This document shows, one piece after another, positions 62,504-64,000 of a DNA stretch of 64,000 bases. Below the pieces are notes generated by a model that made no database searches, was not told the DNA's origin, and worked only from the letters and a program-made list of their open reading frames with translations. Location of the stretch: assembly GCA_020444165.1 (NCBI GenBank), contig JAHLLK010000008.1, positions 1 to 64,000 of the forward strand, read 5' to 3'. Every line of letters starts with the position of its first letter. Position 1 is the first letter of the stretch. Made by a program: the position numbers and the translations under genes. Origin of the DNA: Deltaproteobacteria bacterium (GTDB taxonomy: Bacteria > Desulfobacterota > Desulfarculia > Desulfarculales > Desulfarculaceae).

Positions 62504-63589
62504 ATGAAAAAAACTTCCGTTTTGATCGTGGGCGGCGGCGTGGCCGGTCTGGGGGCCGCCACGGCCCTGGCCCGCCAGGGCCTGGACAGCCTGGTGGTGG
62601 AGAAAGGCCCCAGCCTGGGCGGCGCGGTGGCGCGCTTCTGTTGCAAGGCCGCGCCGGTCTGCGCCCGCTGCGGCGCCTGCCGCCTCGGCGACCTCTTGGG
62701 CGAGGTGGCCGCCCGCCCCGGCATCGAGGCCCTGACCCGGGCCATGCCCGTGGCCCTGCGGGCCGAGGGCGAGGGCTGGCTGGTGGACCTGGCGCCCCAG
62801 CCGGCCGGTTCGGCCCCGGACGACCCCCTGGCCCCGCCCTTGTCCCGCAAGAACCAGGTGGCGGCCGGCGCCATCATCCTGGCCGTGGGGCACACCCCAT
62901 TCAACGCCCGGCACAAGAGCCGCTTTGGCTATGGCCGGGTGGAGGGCGTGGTCACCGGCCTGGAGCTGGAAAAGGCCCTGCTCAAAGGCGGGGTGAGCGG
63001 CCAGGGCGGGGAGCCTCCCCAGCGGGTGGCCTTCATCCAGTGCGTGGGCTCCCGGGACCAGGCCTTGGGCCGCCTGTACTGCTCCCGGGTCTGCTGCGGC
63101 TATGCCCTCCGGCTGGCCCGCCTGCTTCGCCACCAACACCCCGGCAGCGAGGTGACCTTTTATCATATGGATGTACAAGATTACGGCCGGGCCTGGGAGG
63201 ACGAACTGGCCGGGCTGCGGCAGGAGGTGGAGTTCATCCGGGCCATCCCGGGCGAAGTGACCGCCGGGCCCACCGGGCCCTCGGTGCTTTACGCCGCACC
63301 GGGCGGGTCGCAGGTGCGCCGCGACTACGACTTGGTGGTGCTCTCCATCGGCATGGGCCCGCCTCTGGCCGCCGGGGCCCTGGGCGACATGCTGGGCCTC
63401 TCCCAGACCGCCGACGGCTTCATCGGCGCGGCTGACGACGTGGTGGGCGCCGGGCGGGCCGGGGTCTTCGTGGCCGGCTCGGCCCAGGGGCCCCGCTCCA
63501 TCGGGGAGTCCCTGACTCACGCCGGCCTGGCCGCCGCGGCGGCGGGCCGCCATCTGGCCGCCCGCCGGGGAGGCAAGGCCCATGGCTAG
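62504..63589 (+). CDS. HdrA-like FAD-dependent oxidoreductase
   Basis: A 361-residue flavoprotein related to subunit A of heterodisulfide reductase, and to Qmo subunits. The FAD-binding loop GGGVAGLGAA is at 10-19. A Cys-rich section CARCGACRLGD (about 53-63) may bind an iron-sulfur cluster. VAFIQCVGSRD and LYCSRVCCGYAL are typical HdrA segments. Such proteins bifurcate electrons or pass them to membrane carriers. The start at 62504 has only a weak AAAGG upstream. It diverges from the dehydratase operon and overlaps the next gene by eight bases. Confidence 0.88.
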   Translation: MKKTSVLIVGGGVAGLGAATALARQGLDSLVVEKGPSLGGAVARFCCKAAPVCARCGACRLGDLLGEVAARPGIEALTRAMPVALRAEGEGWLVDLAPQPAGSAPDDPLAPPLSRKNQVAAGAIILAVGHTPFNARHKSRFGYGRVEGVVTGLELEKALLKGGVSGQGGEPPQRVAFIQCVGSRDQALGRLYCSRVCCGYALRLARLLRHQHPGSEVTFYHMDVQDYGRAWEDELAGLRQEVEFIRAIPGEVTAGPTGPSVLYAAPGGSQVRRDYDLVVLSIGMGPPLAAGALGDMLGLSQTADGFIGAADDVVGAGRAGVFVAGSAQGPRSIGESLTHAGLAAAAAGRHLAARRGGKAHG

Positions 63590-64000
63590 GGTGAGCTTGT
63601 GCTGGCAGGAGACGCCCGGCCTGGCCGGGCTGACCCCGGTGGTGGTGGCCCGGGCCGCGGGCGTGGACCTGGACCAGGGCGGCCCCGTGGCCGCCGCGGT
63701 GGTGACCGTGCCCCGGGAGCGGGCCATGGCTTCCCTGAAGCGGCGTTTGGCCGGCCAGCCGGTGGTGTGGCTGGACCTGGCGGCCGAGGTGGGCGGCGGG
63801 CCCGAGGCGCTCCGGCTGGCCCGGGCGGCCGCGGCGGTGGCCCGGGCGGCCGGGCAGGCGGCCAAGGCCACGCTTCCCCAGGTGTACGCCCCTCAGCCCG
63901 CCCTCAACGTTTTGGTGGCCGGCAACGGCCTGGCCGCGGTGGCTGCGGCGGCCGAGGCCGCGGCCTTGGGCCATCCGGTGCTCCTGGCCCTGGAAGGCGC
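63582..64000 (+). CDS. Second HdrA/QmoB-like flavoprotein, cut by window end
   Basis: The start of a gene that is open to the last base (139 codons seen). About 107 residues with little recognisable pattern precede a Rossmann FAD-binding strand, VLVAGNGLAAVAAAAEAAALG (about 109-129). The ATG at 63582 lies inside the end of the previous gene, so the two are translationally coupled. It is probably another subunit of the same redox complex; the rest of the gene is beyond the window. Confidence 0.75.
   Translation, partial: MARVSLCWQETPGLAGLTPVVVARAAGVDLDQGGPVAAAVVTVPRERAMASLKRRLAGQPVVWLDLAAEVGGGPEALRLARAAAAVARAAGQAAKATLPQVYAPQPALNVLVAGNGLAAVAAAAEAAALGHPVLLALEG

Overview
This window comes from a very GC-rich bacterial chromosome. 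The gene families suggest an anaerobic member of the Desulfobacterota (former Deltaproteobacteria), perhaps near Desulfarculaceae: a 2-hydroxyacyl-CoA dehydratase/benzoyl-CoA-reductase-type enzyme with its ATP-driven activator, HdrA-like flavoproteins, a BKACE enzyme, TPR proteins with a receiver-like domain, and abundant short repeats. The lineage is inferred from gene content only. No rRNA, tRNA, CRISPR array or complete insertion sequence was seen.

Layout. 1-2.8 kb: nadK and an unknown gene, bracketed by related direct repeats. 2.8-6.5 kb: Nudix hydrolase, NifX/NifB-like protein, lytic transglycosylase. 6.6-14.7 kb: cell-envelope glycan genes (membrane protein, flippase-like protein, asparagine synthase, hexapeptide acetyltransferase, methyltransferase). 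14.8-22.5 kb: thioesterase, GATase1/AraC regulator, a complete livHMGF-livK branched-chain amino acid-type ABC transporter with a strong promoter and overlapping operator, and a TetR regulator. 22.6-32.7 kb: secreted proteins, a PAS-GGDEF protein, exported PIMT, a degenerate receiver-TPR protein, gmhB, SnoaL-like and isochorismatase genes.

32.8-39.5 kb: an XRE-cupin regulator, a BKACE enzyme, a MoxR ATPase/VWA pair, and a decayed acetoacetyl-CoA synthetase gene. BKACE makes acetoacetate, which the synthetase would have activated, so this looks like a catabolic module that has lost its last step. Small mobile elements crowd this region. 39.5-52.6 kb: a seven-gene leftward operon for an exported polysaccharide (1711-residue sulfotransferase/multi-glycosyltransferase protein, asparagine synthase, Wzm/Wzt ABC exporter, DegT aminotransferase, GT4, membrane glycosyltransferase). 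53-57 kb: an AT-rich island and small genes. 57.1-62.2 kb: a leftward operon (2-hydroxyacyl-CoA dehydratase-family protein, activator, acyl-CoA ligase, thiolase) with a promoter/operator, diverging from HdrA-like genes that run off the window.

The most unusual content is non-coding. A family of roughly 150-260 bp elements consists almost wholly of perfect hairpins placed back to back. Two copies are flanked by 7-bp target-site duplications (one has inactivated the acetoacetyl-CoA synthetase gene), one seems to be nested inside another, one supplies the stop codon of a regulator gene, and one lies directly downstream of a promoter in the leader of the polysaccharide operon. One hairpin recurs with different stems around a constant AAAA-loop-TTTT core.
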